From Christensenella sp. UBA1260 (GTDB taxonomy: Bacteria; Bacillota; Clostridia; Christensenellales; CAG-917): a DNA stretch of 11,602 nt. The stretch spans positions 1,745 through 13,346 of the forward strand of contig DBVQ01000085.1 of NCBI GenBank assembly GCA_002308155.1. The letters are read 5' to 3'. Position 1 is the stretch's first letter; each line of letters opens with the position of its first letter. A model generated the notes under the pieces. The model had not been told where the DNA came from, ran no database searches, and was given only the letters and a program-made list of their open reading frames with translations. Both the position numbers and the translations under genes were made by a program. Positions 5,416 through 11,602 of this stretch are shown here, piece by piece.

Positions 5416-6756
5416 ATGTCTGAACAGATTGTGGAAGAAAAAATCAAGGATGTTGAAGTAAAAACTTCAAAACCTCAAAAAGAGCCGAGAAAAAAAGAGC
5501 CAAAAGAAAACTTTTTCAAAAAGAAAGGGGCAATCAGGCTTGAGTATGACCACGCCTCAAGGTTTTATCCAATTTATTCCAGCAAAAAGTATCAGAGCAA
5601 CTTTGTGATTGGCGTTCGTCTTCATGAAGAAGTCAATGCCGAAGTTTTGGAGAAGGCGGTCAACGATTGCGCGGTGCGCTTTCCTGCCTTCAAAGTCAAA
5701 CAAAAACGCGGCTATGCTTGGCACTATCTCGTTGAAAACGATGCGCATATCAAAGTTTTTCCTTTGGAAAAGGCTGTGCCTTGTCCGATAGACACAAAGA
5801 AAACAAACGGATATCTCTTCAAATTGACCTGCGGAGAAAACCGCATTGAACTCATTATTTTCCACGGGCTCTGCGACGGCAATGGCGCGATTGAGTTTTT
5901 GAAGACCATACTTCTTGCCTACAAACGCCTGCAAGGCGTTTCGGTTGTTAGCACTGAGGGCATCCTTGACCACGAAGACGATTTTGATGCGATGGAACTG
6001 GAAGACAGTTTTGTGTCGCACTACGAGCCAATCAAACTTGGCGAGATTGATTTCAAAAAGTTGCTCGGCGGGACACCGCACCGCATAAAAGGCGAACTCA
6101 TCAAGGGCGGATTTGAGACGGACAGGCTTGTGCTTGAAAGTGCGGAGATTGCAAGACGTGCAAAAGATATAGGTGTGTCTTTCACGGCGTACATCACAGG
6201 CGTGATTGCGTACGCACTTGACAAATCTGAGAAGGCGCAAAAAAATAATAACTATGTTATTATGGTTCCTGTCAATCTGCGCAATTTGTTTGAGTCAATA
6301 TCACTGCGCAACTTTGTCACTTTCATCCGCGTTATCGTCAAACCGCATTCGTTTGAAACGATTGAGGAATATGCGGTTGAGGCGAGCAAGCAGATTGCCG
6401 AGGAAGCGTCCAAGGAAAAGATGGCAAGATTTATCTCCACATCAGTCAAGGCGCAAAAGAGTTTTTTGATGAAGATAACACCACTCTTTTTGAAACAATT
6501 CTTTTTGAAGCTCGCCAGACTCTTCACATCCTCAAGGCAGACGATAATTTACAGCAATCTTGGGCGTATAAAAGTGCCCGATGAGCTTGGAGTGGACTAT
6601 TTTTACTTCAATCTCAATGCTTCGACTTCAAACACGCAAAACCTGAGTTCCGCCACGACGGACGGCAAAGCCGTCTTTACGCTCACACGTGCGATCAAAG
6701 AAAAGGATTTTTCAAACTGCCTTTTCAGCCTCATTGAAAAAGAGGATAAACAATAA
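5416..6756 (+). CDS. HxxxDG acyltransferase (condensation/alcohol acetyltransferase-like)
   Basis: The 446-residue protein belongs to the CoA-dependent acyltransferase superfamily that includes NRPS condensation domains, alcohol acetyltransferases and wax-ester synthases. The catalytic motif HGLCDG is intact at His150-Asp154-Gly155, preceded by a beta strand (RIELIIF). A C-terminal SNLGRI segment near residue 380 resembles the second conserved block, and the final region fits the fold's second half. The first 35 residues are a charged Lys/Glu-rich extension. Start: ATG 5416 with AAAAGGA four bases upstream. An in-frame TTG at 5338 is rejected because it forms the -35 box. No NRPS modules, carrier proteins or lipid genes are nearby, so acceptor and donor are unknown. 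Similar clostridial proteins are often labelled alcohol acetyltransferase, which should not be taken as proof of ester formation. Confidence 0.8.
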   Translation: MSEQIVEEKIKDVEVKTSKPQKEPRKKEPKENFFKKKGAIRLEYDHASRFYPIYSSKKYQSNFVIGVRLHEEVNAEVLEKAVNDCAVRFPAFKVKQKRGYAWHYLVENDAHIKVFPLEKAVPCPIDTKKTNGYLFKLTCGENRIELIIFHGLCDGNGAIEFLKTILLAYKRLQGVSVVSTEGILDHEDDFDAMELEDSFVSHYEPIKLGEIDFKKLLGGTPHRIKGELIKGGFETDRLVLESAEIARRAKDIGVSFTAYITGVIAYALDKSEKAQKNNNYVIMVPVNLRNLFESISLRNFVTFIRVIVKPHSFETIEEYAVEASKQIAEEASKEKMARFISTSVKAQKSFLMKITPLFLKQFFLKLARLFTSSRQTIIYSNLGRIKVPDELGVDYFYFNLNASTSNTQNLSSATTDGKAVFTLTRAIKEKDFSNCLFSLIEKEDKQ

Positions 6757-6802
6757 AAATAAAAACAAGAAAATAATTGCCAAACGGCATTGAGGAAAAT
6801 AT

Positions 6803-8599
6803 ATGAAACAGTTTACATCAGATGAACTAAGAAAACTCTATATAGAGTTTTATCACTCAAAGGGACATGCAATCATTGACTCCGCATCTCTTATCCCGGA
6901 AAACGACCCAACTGTGCTCTTTACAACAGCTGGTATGCATCCGCTCGTGCCGTATCTTCTCGGAGAGAAGCATCCGGCAGGCAATCGTCTCACGGACGTG
7001 CAAATCTGCGTGCGTACGGGCGATATTGACGAAGTCGGCGACGCATCGCACTGCACATTTTTTGAGATGCTCGGCAGATGGTCTCTTGGCGATTACTTCA
7101 AAAAGGACACAATCGCTTGGTCTTATGACTTTATGCTCAACAAACTCGGCTTTGACAAGGACAAGTTTTCCGTCACGGTTTTCGCCGGCGACGATGATTG
7201 CCCAAGAGACGAGGAAAGCGCAAACTATTGGAGAGAGGTCGGCATCCCTGAAGACAGAATCTTCTATCTCAACAAAAAACACAATTGGTGGGGGCCGGCG
7301 GGCGTCACAGGACCATGCGGACCTGACACCGAGATGTTTATTGACACAGGCAAGCCAAAGTGCTGTCCTGAATGTTCTCCTGCCTGCGACTGCGGCAAGT
7401 ATCTTGAAATCGGCAACGACGTCTTTATGCAATATTTCAAAAATGCAGACGGCAAGTTTGAGCCTTTGAAGCAAAAGAACGTTGATGAAGGACTTGGACT
7501 TGAAAGACTCCTTTGCATCTTGAACGGCTACAAATCAGTTTATGAGACAGACCTCTTCAGTTTTGCAATCAAAAAGCTCGAAGAGCTTTCCGGCAAGAAG
7601 TACGGCGAGGACGAGGCTATGACTGTTGCAATGCGTATCATTGCAGACCATACAAGAACGGCAACTTTCCTCCTTGGGGACGTAAAGGGCATTTCGCCTT
7701 CAAACGTTGACCAAGGCTATGTGTTAAGGCGTCTCATTCGCAGAGCAATGAGATATTGCAGAACTTTGGGCGTTGACGACAGCGCACTTGTTGAGCTTGC
7801 AAAACTCTATGTTGAAAAATACAAGGATGCATATCCGTACATCAAGGAAAACGAAGAGCGCATTGTAAGCGAACTTGAAGGTGAAAAGGACAAGTTTGCA
7901 AAGACTATCGAGCAAGGTCTCAAAGAGTTTGACAAGATTGTAGCACATCTCCCTGAAAACATGACGGTGTTCCCGGGCAAGACGGCATTCAGACTTTACG
8001 ACACGTTTGGCTTCCCAATTGAAATGACTGAAGAACTTGCAAAAGAAAAGGGCTATACTCTTGACAGAGCAGGCTATGACAAGGCGTTTGCCGACCACCA
8101 AGCACTCTCCAAAGCCGGTGCAGAGCAAAAGTTCAAGGGCGGTCTTGCAGACGGCGGCGAGTTTACGGCACGTCTCCACAGTGCAACGCACCTCTTGAAT
8201 GCTGCGCTCAAACAAGTTTTGCATGACGACAACATCCAACAACGCGGCTCCAACATCACAGCGGAAAGACTCCGTTTTGACTTCAACTTCCCACGTCCTT
8301 TGACAGCGGAAGAAATCGCAGACGTTGAAAAGCTTGTCAATGCAGAGATTGCAAAGGACAGCGAGGTCAAACTTGAAGAGATGTCCGTTGACGAGGCAAG
8401 AGCAAGCGGAGCAGTCGGCGTGTTCGGCTCAAAGTACGGCGAAGTCGTCAAGGTCTATACAATCGGTTTCTCCAAAGAAATCTGCGGCGGACCGCACGCA
8501 AAGCGCACGGGCGAACTCGGCAAGTTTAAGATTGTCAAAGAGCAGAGTTCTTCGGCAGGCATCAGACGTATCAAGGCAATTCTTGAATACGATGAATAA
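6803..8599 (+). CDS. alaS: Compact alanyl-tRNA synthetase
   Basis: Attaches alanine to tRNA-Ala in the cytoplasm. The 598 residues compare with about 870-880 in typical bacteria. The class II catalytic core is complete: motif 2 around TFFEMLGRWSLGDYF (about 85-99), TGPCGPDTEMF, and motif 3 with GLGLERLL. Five Cys (187, 188, 191, 195, 197) sit in an insertion after motif 2. The editing zinc site is intact, with His459, His463, Cys561 and His565 in the same mutual spacing as the E. coli residues. The beta-barrel section before the first HxxxH (with the usual ESGGQ-type block) and the C-terminal DHHA1/C-Ala region are absent. The reading frame is clean, so this is an architecture and not a broken gene. 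Start: ATG with GAGGA six bases upstream. Probably cotranscribed with its neighbours. Confidence 0.93.
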   Translation: MKQFTSDELRKLYIEFYHSKGHAIIDSASLIPENDPTVLFTTAGMHPLVPYLLGEKHPAGNRLTDVQICVRTGDIDEVGDASHCTFFEMLGRWSLGDYFKKDTIAWSYDFMLNKLGFDKDKFSVTVFAGDDDCPRDEESANYWREVGIPEDRIFYLNKKHNWWGPAGVTGPCGPDTEMFIDTGKPKCCPECSPACDCGKYLEIGNDVFMQYFKNADGKFEPLKQKNVDEGLGLERLLCILNGYKSVYETDLFSFAIKKLEELSGKKYGEDEAMTVAMRIIADHTRTATFLLGDVKGISPSNVDQGYVLRRLIRRAMRYCRTLGVDDSALVELAKLYVEKYKDAYPYIKENEERIVSELEGEKDKFAKTIEQGLKEFDKIVAHLPENMTVFPGKTAFRLYDTFGFPIEMTEELAKEKGYTLDRAGYDKAFADHQALSKAGAEQKFKGGLADGGEFTARLHSATHLLNAALKQVLHDDNIQQRGSNITAERLRFDFNFPRPLTAEEIADVEKLVNAEIAKDSEVKLEEMSVDEARASGAVGVFGSKYGEVVKVYTIGFSKEICGGPHAKRTGELGKFKIVKEQSSSAGIRRIKAILEYDE

Positions 8600-8645
8600 G
8601 CATAGTTTTTTGCAAACGAAAAAATACTAAGGAGACAAAGTCTTC

Positions 8646-9467
8646 ATGATAAAAGTTGACTGTCATACACACACGAATCACTCGCACGACGGGCACGTGT
8701 CCGTTGCGGATATGGCAAAGCTTGCTCGCGAGCAAGGGCTTCATTATCTTTGCACGACAGACCACTGCGACTACGACTTGGTTTACGGCGGATGCCGCGC
8801 TCCGTTTAGGTGGGGTGACACCGATGTCGAGTCATACTGGCAGGACTGGAAAAACGTCAAACAGGCACTTGACGGTGACAAAACAAACACTTTAACCCTT
8901 GGTTTTGGCATTGAAGCCGCTTATGCGGATGGCGATGTTGTGGCAGAAAAGTATCAAGAACTCATCTCCAAATACCCATTTGACACCGTGATAAACTCAG
9001 TGCATTGTGCGGGCGGAAAGGATATGTATTTCAAGAGTGCGTTCCTCTTCAAGTCCAAGAAAAAGGCGTACGGGTTGTATCTTGACACGATAAGACGCAG
9101 CCTTGACGTGCCATATCAATATGACGTTGTGGCGCATATCGGCTATTTGACACATGGTGCTCCATACCGCGACAAGGCACTTCGCTACGTTGAGTTTGCG
9201 GACAAGATTGACGGCATTTTGAAGCGTATAATTGAACTTGACAAGGCACTTGAAGTCAACTTCCATCACGAGATGAACCCAAAGCGCGACATAATTGAAA
9301 GATACTACGAGCTCGGCGGAAGAAAGATTTCCTATGGCAGCGATGCGCACAGGGGAGACATCTGCAAAGAGTTTGAAAGCGTCAGCAACATGCTGAAAGA
9401 AATTGGGTTCACCGAATACGTTTATTACGTCAAGCACGAGCCGCATTACGTCCCGATTGGCGACTGA
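8646..9467 (+). CDS. PHP-family histidinol-phosphatase-like protein (HisJ/HisK type)
   Basis: The 273-residue protein has the PHP-domain metal ligands: HTH at residues 7-9, TTDHCD (Asp39, His40), a central Glu in GIEAAY, NSVHC, VVAHIGYL, EVNFH and YGSDAHR (Asp233, His235). This set and length match histidinol-phosphatases of the HisJ/HisK type, which remove phosphate from histidinol-phosphate in histidine synthesis. No other his genes are present, so another phosphate-ester substrate is possible. Start: ATG with AAGGAG eleven bases upstream, a somewhat long spacing. It follows alaS by 46 bases without a terminator between them, so cotranscription is likely. I see no strong terminator after its stop. 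Confidence 0.85.
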   Translation: MIKVDCHTHTNHSHDGHVSVADMAKLAREQGLHYLCTTDHCDYDLVYGGCRAPFRWGDTDVESYWQDWKNVKQALDGDKTNTLTLGFGIEAAYADGDVVAEKYQELISKYPFDTVINSVHCAGGKDMYFKSAFLFKSKKKAYGLYLDTIRRSLDVPYQYDVVAHIGYLTHGAPYRDKALRYVEFADKIDGILKRIIELDKALEVNFHHEMNPKRDIIERYYELGGRKISYGSDAHRGDICKEFESVSNMLKEIGFTEYVYYVKHEPHYVPIGD

Positions 9468-9513
9468 TAGTTTTTGGGTTTTGTGAGATACTACAAAAAA
9501 TCCGTCAAGACCG

Positions 9514-9542
9514 TTGACTATTAAAAAAATAAAGTTTATATT
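9514..9542 (+). promoter_or_regulatory. Sigma-A-type promoter of the amaP-like gene
   Basis: TTGACT (9514-9519) and TATATT (9537-9542) have a 17-base spacer, about 50 bases before the ATG at 9592. It probably drives the amaP-like gene and, across a short gap, greA. Confidence 0.72.
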
Positions 9543-9591
9543 ATAAAAAACAAATTATTCGCACAATCTCACGTGCGGATGTGAGGAAAAT

Positions 9592-10383
9592 ATGAAAAAG
9601 AATCTCGAAAAAATCTTTACCAGCGCAAGCGTCGTTGTTGCCATAATCCTCATTATGGTGCTCATCGTCACAGCGTTTGGCGGCATCAAGCAAGAAGATT
9701 TTGACAACAATCTTGTCAAAGGCTTGCTCTTTACACTTGCCATCCTTTATCTTGTCCTTTCAATCGTGTCAATCGTGCTCATTTTCATCAACAGTGAAGC
9801 AATCAAAGACGTGACACTTCGCACAGACAAGGGCGGCTCGGTCAAAGTTTCCGCGGGCGTCATCAGCAAATATGTCAAAAATGCTTGCTCGGAAATTGAG
9901 GGTGTCAAATGCCAAAAGGTCGGACTTGTAAGTGATGAATATGGCGTAAGACTCAAAGTCAACGTCAAAGTTGTTGACAAGGACGTCATCGAGGTTGAAA
10001 CATATCTCAGAACTCTCCTTGAAGATATGTTCCTCAAAGAGTTCAACTTCAGATTCAGCTCAATTGAGTTCAAAGTGACCGCACTTGTGCCGAAGTACAA
10101 AGCAGACGAGGCAGAAATCGAAGCGGCAGTTGCAAAGAAGCTTGAAGAGATGAGAAAGGAAAATGAATCAGAGGGCGAAGCTCCTGTCCCTGAAGACCTT
10201 GAACCAGTTGAAGTTGAAGAAGCTCCGCAAGAGGCAGAGGAAGCTGTTGAAGAGGGACAAGCAGGAGACGCACTTCCAAGCGAAGAGCCTGAAGAAGTTC
10301 CTGAAGAAGAGGCAGAAGAGGACGAAGAAAAGGTGCTTGAGTTTGAAGCAGCTGAACCACAAAAAGCCCCTGAAGAAGTATAA
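9592..10383 (+). CDS. amaP: AmaP-like membrane protein with Asp23/Gls24 domain
   Basis: Two membrane helices (about 10-30 and 43-67) with a short loop between them precede a domain of about 100 residues (about 70-167) with the Asp23/Gls24 pattern: GGSVKVSAGVISKYV, then a segment ending in EYGVRLKVNVKV, then FSSIEFKVTALVP. This is the layout of AmaP, which anchors Asp23-type proteins to the membrane (known in Staphylococcus). Unlike most AmaP, it has a tail of about 95 residues (168-263) made largely of Glu, Pro and Ala, presumably disordered. Start: ATG with GAGGA at 9583-9587. CTCAC (9568-9572) can pair with the bases overlapping this SD. Own promoter upstream; greA follows after 47 bases. 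The symbol is by similarity of layout. Confidence 0.78.
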   Translation: MKKNLEKIFTSASVVVAIILIMVLIVTAFGGIKQEDFDNNLVKGLLFTLAILYLVLSIVSIVLIFINSEAIKDVTLRTDKGGSVKVSAGVISKYVKNACSEIEGVKCQKVGLVSDEYGVRLKVNVKVVDKDVIEVETYLRTLLEDMFLKEFNFRFSSIEFKVTALVPKYKADEAEIEAAVAKKLEEMRKENESEGEAPVPEDLEPVEVEEAPQEAEEAVEEGQAGDALPSEEPEEVPEEEAEEDEEKVLEFEAAEPQKAPEEV

Positions 10384-10398
10384 TCGAAATAATTTAGT

Positions 10399-10415
10399 AT
10401 GCGCCAAAGGCGCAT
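10399..10415 (+). other. Intercistronic hairpin before greA
   Basis: A perfect seven-pair palindrome, ATGCGCC-AAA-GGCGCAT, lies between the amaP-like gene and greA. No T-tract follows, so it is not a terminator for the + strand; the greA ribosome site (AAGGA, 10419-10423) comes next. It may stabilise or mark a processing point in a shared mRNA. Confidence 0.55.
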
Positions 10416-10430
10416 AAAAAGGATAGAAAC

Positions 10431-10907
10431 ATGAAAGAAGTTTTGTTGACAAAAGAAGGTCTTGAAGAGTTAAAGGAAAGACTGAACTATCTCGTTGTTG
10501 TAAAACGTAAAGAAGTTGCAGAGCATTTGCAACATGCAAGATCCCTCGGCGACCTCAGTGAAAACGCAGAATACGATGCCGCAAAGCTTGAGCAAACTCA
10601 AGTTGAAGCAGAAATCAACGAGCTCGAAGAGAAGATCAAATATGCCGTCATCATTGAAAAGGGCGCAAAGAACAAAGTCTCAATCGGCAGCACGGTTGAA
10701 GTTGAGTTTTTGGGCGAACTCGATGACGATGAGGACAGCAAGATGAAGTTCCGTATCGTCGGTGAAACGGAAGCAGATTTTGCAAAGGGGCTTCTCTCCA
10801 ACGAATCTCCGCTTGCAAAGGCACTCCTCGGCAAGAAGGAAAAAGAGGTTGTCACAGTCGTTGCTCCTCACGGCGAAGAGAGCTACAAGATCCTCTCAAT
10901 CAAATAA
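10431..10907 (+). CDS. greA: Transcription elongation factor GreA
   Basis: GreA binds in the secondary channel of RNA polymerase and stimulates cleavage of backtracked transcripts. The 158 residues match the family length. The N-terminal coiled coil (about 1-75) carries the tip motif GDLSENAEY with Asp41 and Glu44, at the same numbers as the catalytic pair in E. coli GreA. The C-terminal FKBP-like domain includes VSIGSTVEVEF, an unusually acidic DDDED loop, and ESPLAKALLGKKEKEVV. Start: ATG with AAGGA eight bases upstream. It is followed by a terminator and lysS; greA next to lysS is common in Firmicutes. Confidence 0.97.
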   Translation: MKEVLLTKEGLEELKERLNYLVVVKRKEVAEHLQHARSLGDLSENAEYDAAKLEQTQVEAEINELEEKIKYAVIIEKGAKNKVSIGSTVEVEFLGELDDDEDSKMKFRIVGETEADFAKGLLSNESPLAKALLGKKEKEVVTVVAPHGEESYKILSIK

Positions 10908-10928
10908 CAAAAGACGATTTCAAGCGGG

Positions 10929-10950
10929 AAGGCAACGTCTGTTGCCTTTT
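10929..10950 (+). terminator. Intrinsic terminator after greA
   Basis: AAGGCAAC (10929-10936) pairs with GTTGCCTT (10941-10948) around a GTCT loop and is followed by TTTT in total. It lies 21 bases after the greA stop and 21 bases before the lysS start, so lysS expression must depend on read-through or a promoter overlapping this region. Confidence 0.8.
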
Positions 10951-10971
10951 CGTTGCATTTATTTTTGAACT

Positions 10972-11602
10972 ATGGCAGAACAAGACAATTTGAACGTACC
11001 ACAAAATCAAGAAAAAGAAGTTGACGCAGGCGAAGTCAGGAAGGTCAGAATTGAAAAACTTGCTGATCTCGTTTCGCGCGGGCAAAATCCTTTTGAGATT
11101 GTAAAGTTTGACCGCACGGCAACCGCAGGACAAATCCTAAACAACTTTGAAGAGTTTGAGGGCAAAGAGGTTGCAGTCGCGGGCAGGCTCGTCTCCAAGC
11201 GCATTATGGGCAAGGCGAGTTTTGGACACATTATGGACTCAGATGCCAAACTTCAAGGCTATTTCTGCCGCGATGATTTGGGTGTTGACGAATATCAAGA
11301 CTTCAAAAAGCTTGACGTTGGCGACATCGTTGGCATTGAGGGCACTGTGTTCAAGACCAAGACGGGCGAAACGTCAGTGCACGCAAAGAAGGTGGTTTTG
11401 CTTGCAAAATCCCTCCTTCCGCTCCCTGAAAAATATCACGGGCTCACAAACACAGAGCTCCGCTATCGTCAACGCTACGTTGACCTCATCGTCAATCCGG
11501 ACGTCAAAGAGACGTTTGTCAAGCGCAGCAAAATCATCTCCACAATAAGAGAAGTCCTTGACAAGAAGGGTTTTATTGAGGTGGAAACTCCTGTGCTCAA
11601 CA
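10972..11602 (+). CDS. lysS: Lysyl-tRNA synthetase (class II), N-terminal part
   Basis: The open frame from ATG 10972 continues to the window edge, giving about 210 residues of an enzyme of about 490-500. After an acidic N-terminal extension, the segment starting VRKVRIEKLADL begins the family core. The OB-fold anticodon-binding domain follows (VAVAGRLVSKRIMGKASF, then VGDIVGIEGTVFKTKTGE), and then the start of the catalytic domain with LRYRQRYVDLIVN, the motif 1 helix SKIISTIREVLDKKGFIEVETPVL and the point where the window ends. It is therefore a bacterial class II LysRS. No clear SD precedes the ATG (TTTATTTTTGAACT), so initiation may rely on an A+U-rich leader. The 3' end is missing. Confidence 0.95.
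   Translation, partial: MAEQDNLNVPQNQEKEVDAGEVRKVRIEKLADLVSRGQNPFEIVKFDRTATAGQILNNFEEFEGKEVAVAGRLVSKRIMGKASFGHIMDSDAKLQGYFCRDDLGVDEYQDFKKLDVGDIVGIEGTVFKTKTGETSVHAKKVVLLAKSLLPLPEKYHGLTNTELRYRQRYVDLIVNPDVKETFVKRSKIISTIREVLDKKGFIEVETPVLN

Noticed and set aside
6857..7474. 205-codon open frame opposite alaS
   Set aside because: It lies entirely inside a well-supported synthetase gene, with no ribosome site and no family features.
6803..8599. alaS as a truncated pseudogene
   Set aside because: The frame is uninterrupted, catalytic motifs and the editing zinc ligands are intact, and the missing parts are whole domains.
8646..9467. Evidence of a histidine biosynthesis operon
   Set aside because: Only one phosphatase-like gene is present; neighbours are a tRNA synthetase and a membrane protein, so no pathway cluster is seen.
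9468..9513. Terminator after the PHP protein (TTTTGT/ACAAAA)
   Set aside because: Only a six-pair, A+T-rich stem with an eight-base loop and a weak tail; too weak to call.
9747..10415. Ser-rich open frame of 222 codons opposite the amaP-like gene
   Set aside because: It is the antisense of Glu/Ala-rich codons (GAA/GAG/GCA), has no SD or promoter, and resembles nothing.

Overview
The window looks like a chromosomal segment of an endospore-forming, low-to-mid-GC Firmicute, probably an uncultured member of the class Clostridia. Three sporulation or germination proteins are recognisable (YpeB, YabP, YabQ). There is also a greA-lysS pair of the kind common in Firmicutes, an AmaP/Asp23-type membrane protein, and good sigma-A-like promoters with AGGAG-type ribosome binding sites. 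I see no phage, transposase, CRISPR array, rRNA or tRNA. Genus-level placement is not possible from reading alone.

Layout. Bases 4-1383 hold ypeB (+), which meets a convergent zinc-ribbon membrane protein (1439-2269, -) across a bidirectional terminator. From 2270 to 2918 there is no gene. This stretch holds two divergent promoters, an imperfect inverted repeat between them, a cobalamin riboswitch (about 2442-2600), about 220 nt of strongly structured leader, and a hairpin plus T6 whose 3' arm is the Shine-Dalgarno sequence of the next gene. That gene is a DUF4430 (transcobalamin-like) lipoprotein, followed by an ECF-transporter S component. Together they form a B12-controlled uptake unit (2442-4219).

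On the minus strand lie yabP-yabQ (5289-4625) and a 102-residue unknown protein (4524-4216). Divergent from yabP, with its own promoter, is an HxxxDG acyltransferase (5416-6756). It is followed by a compact alanyl-tRNA synthetase (6803-8599) and a PHP-family histidinol-phosphatase-like protein (8646-9467). A new promoter at 9514-9542 starts an amaP-like gene (9592-10383), then greA (10431-10907), a terminator, and lysS, which runs off the right edge.

The parts most worth a second look are the long B12 leader, with mutually exclusive pairings and a terminator that doubles as an SD sequestor, and the alanyl-tRNA synthetase, which lacks both the beta-barrel part of the editing region and the C-terminal domain but keeps a complete editing zinc site. 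Most of the rest is ordinary housekeeping and sporulation content. I do not see a clearly new defence or mobile system.
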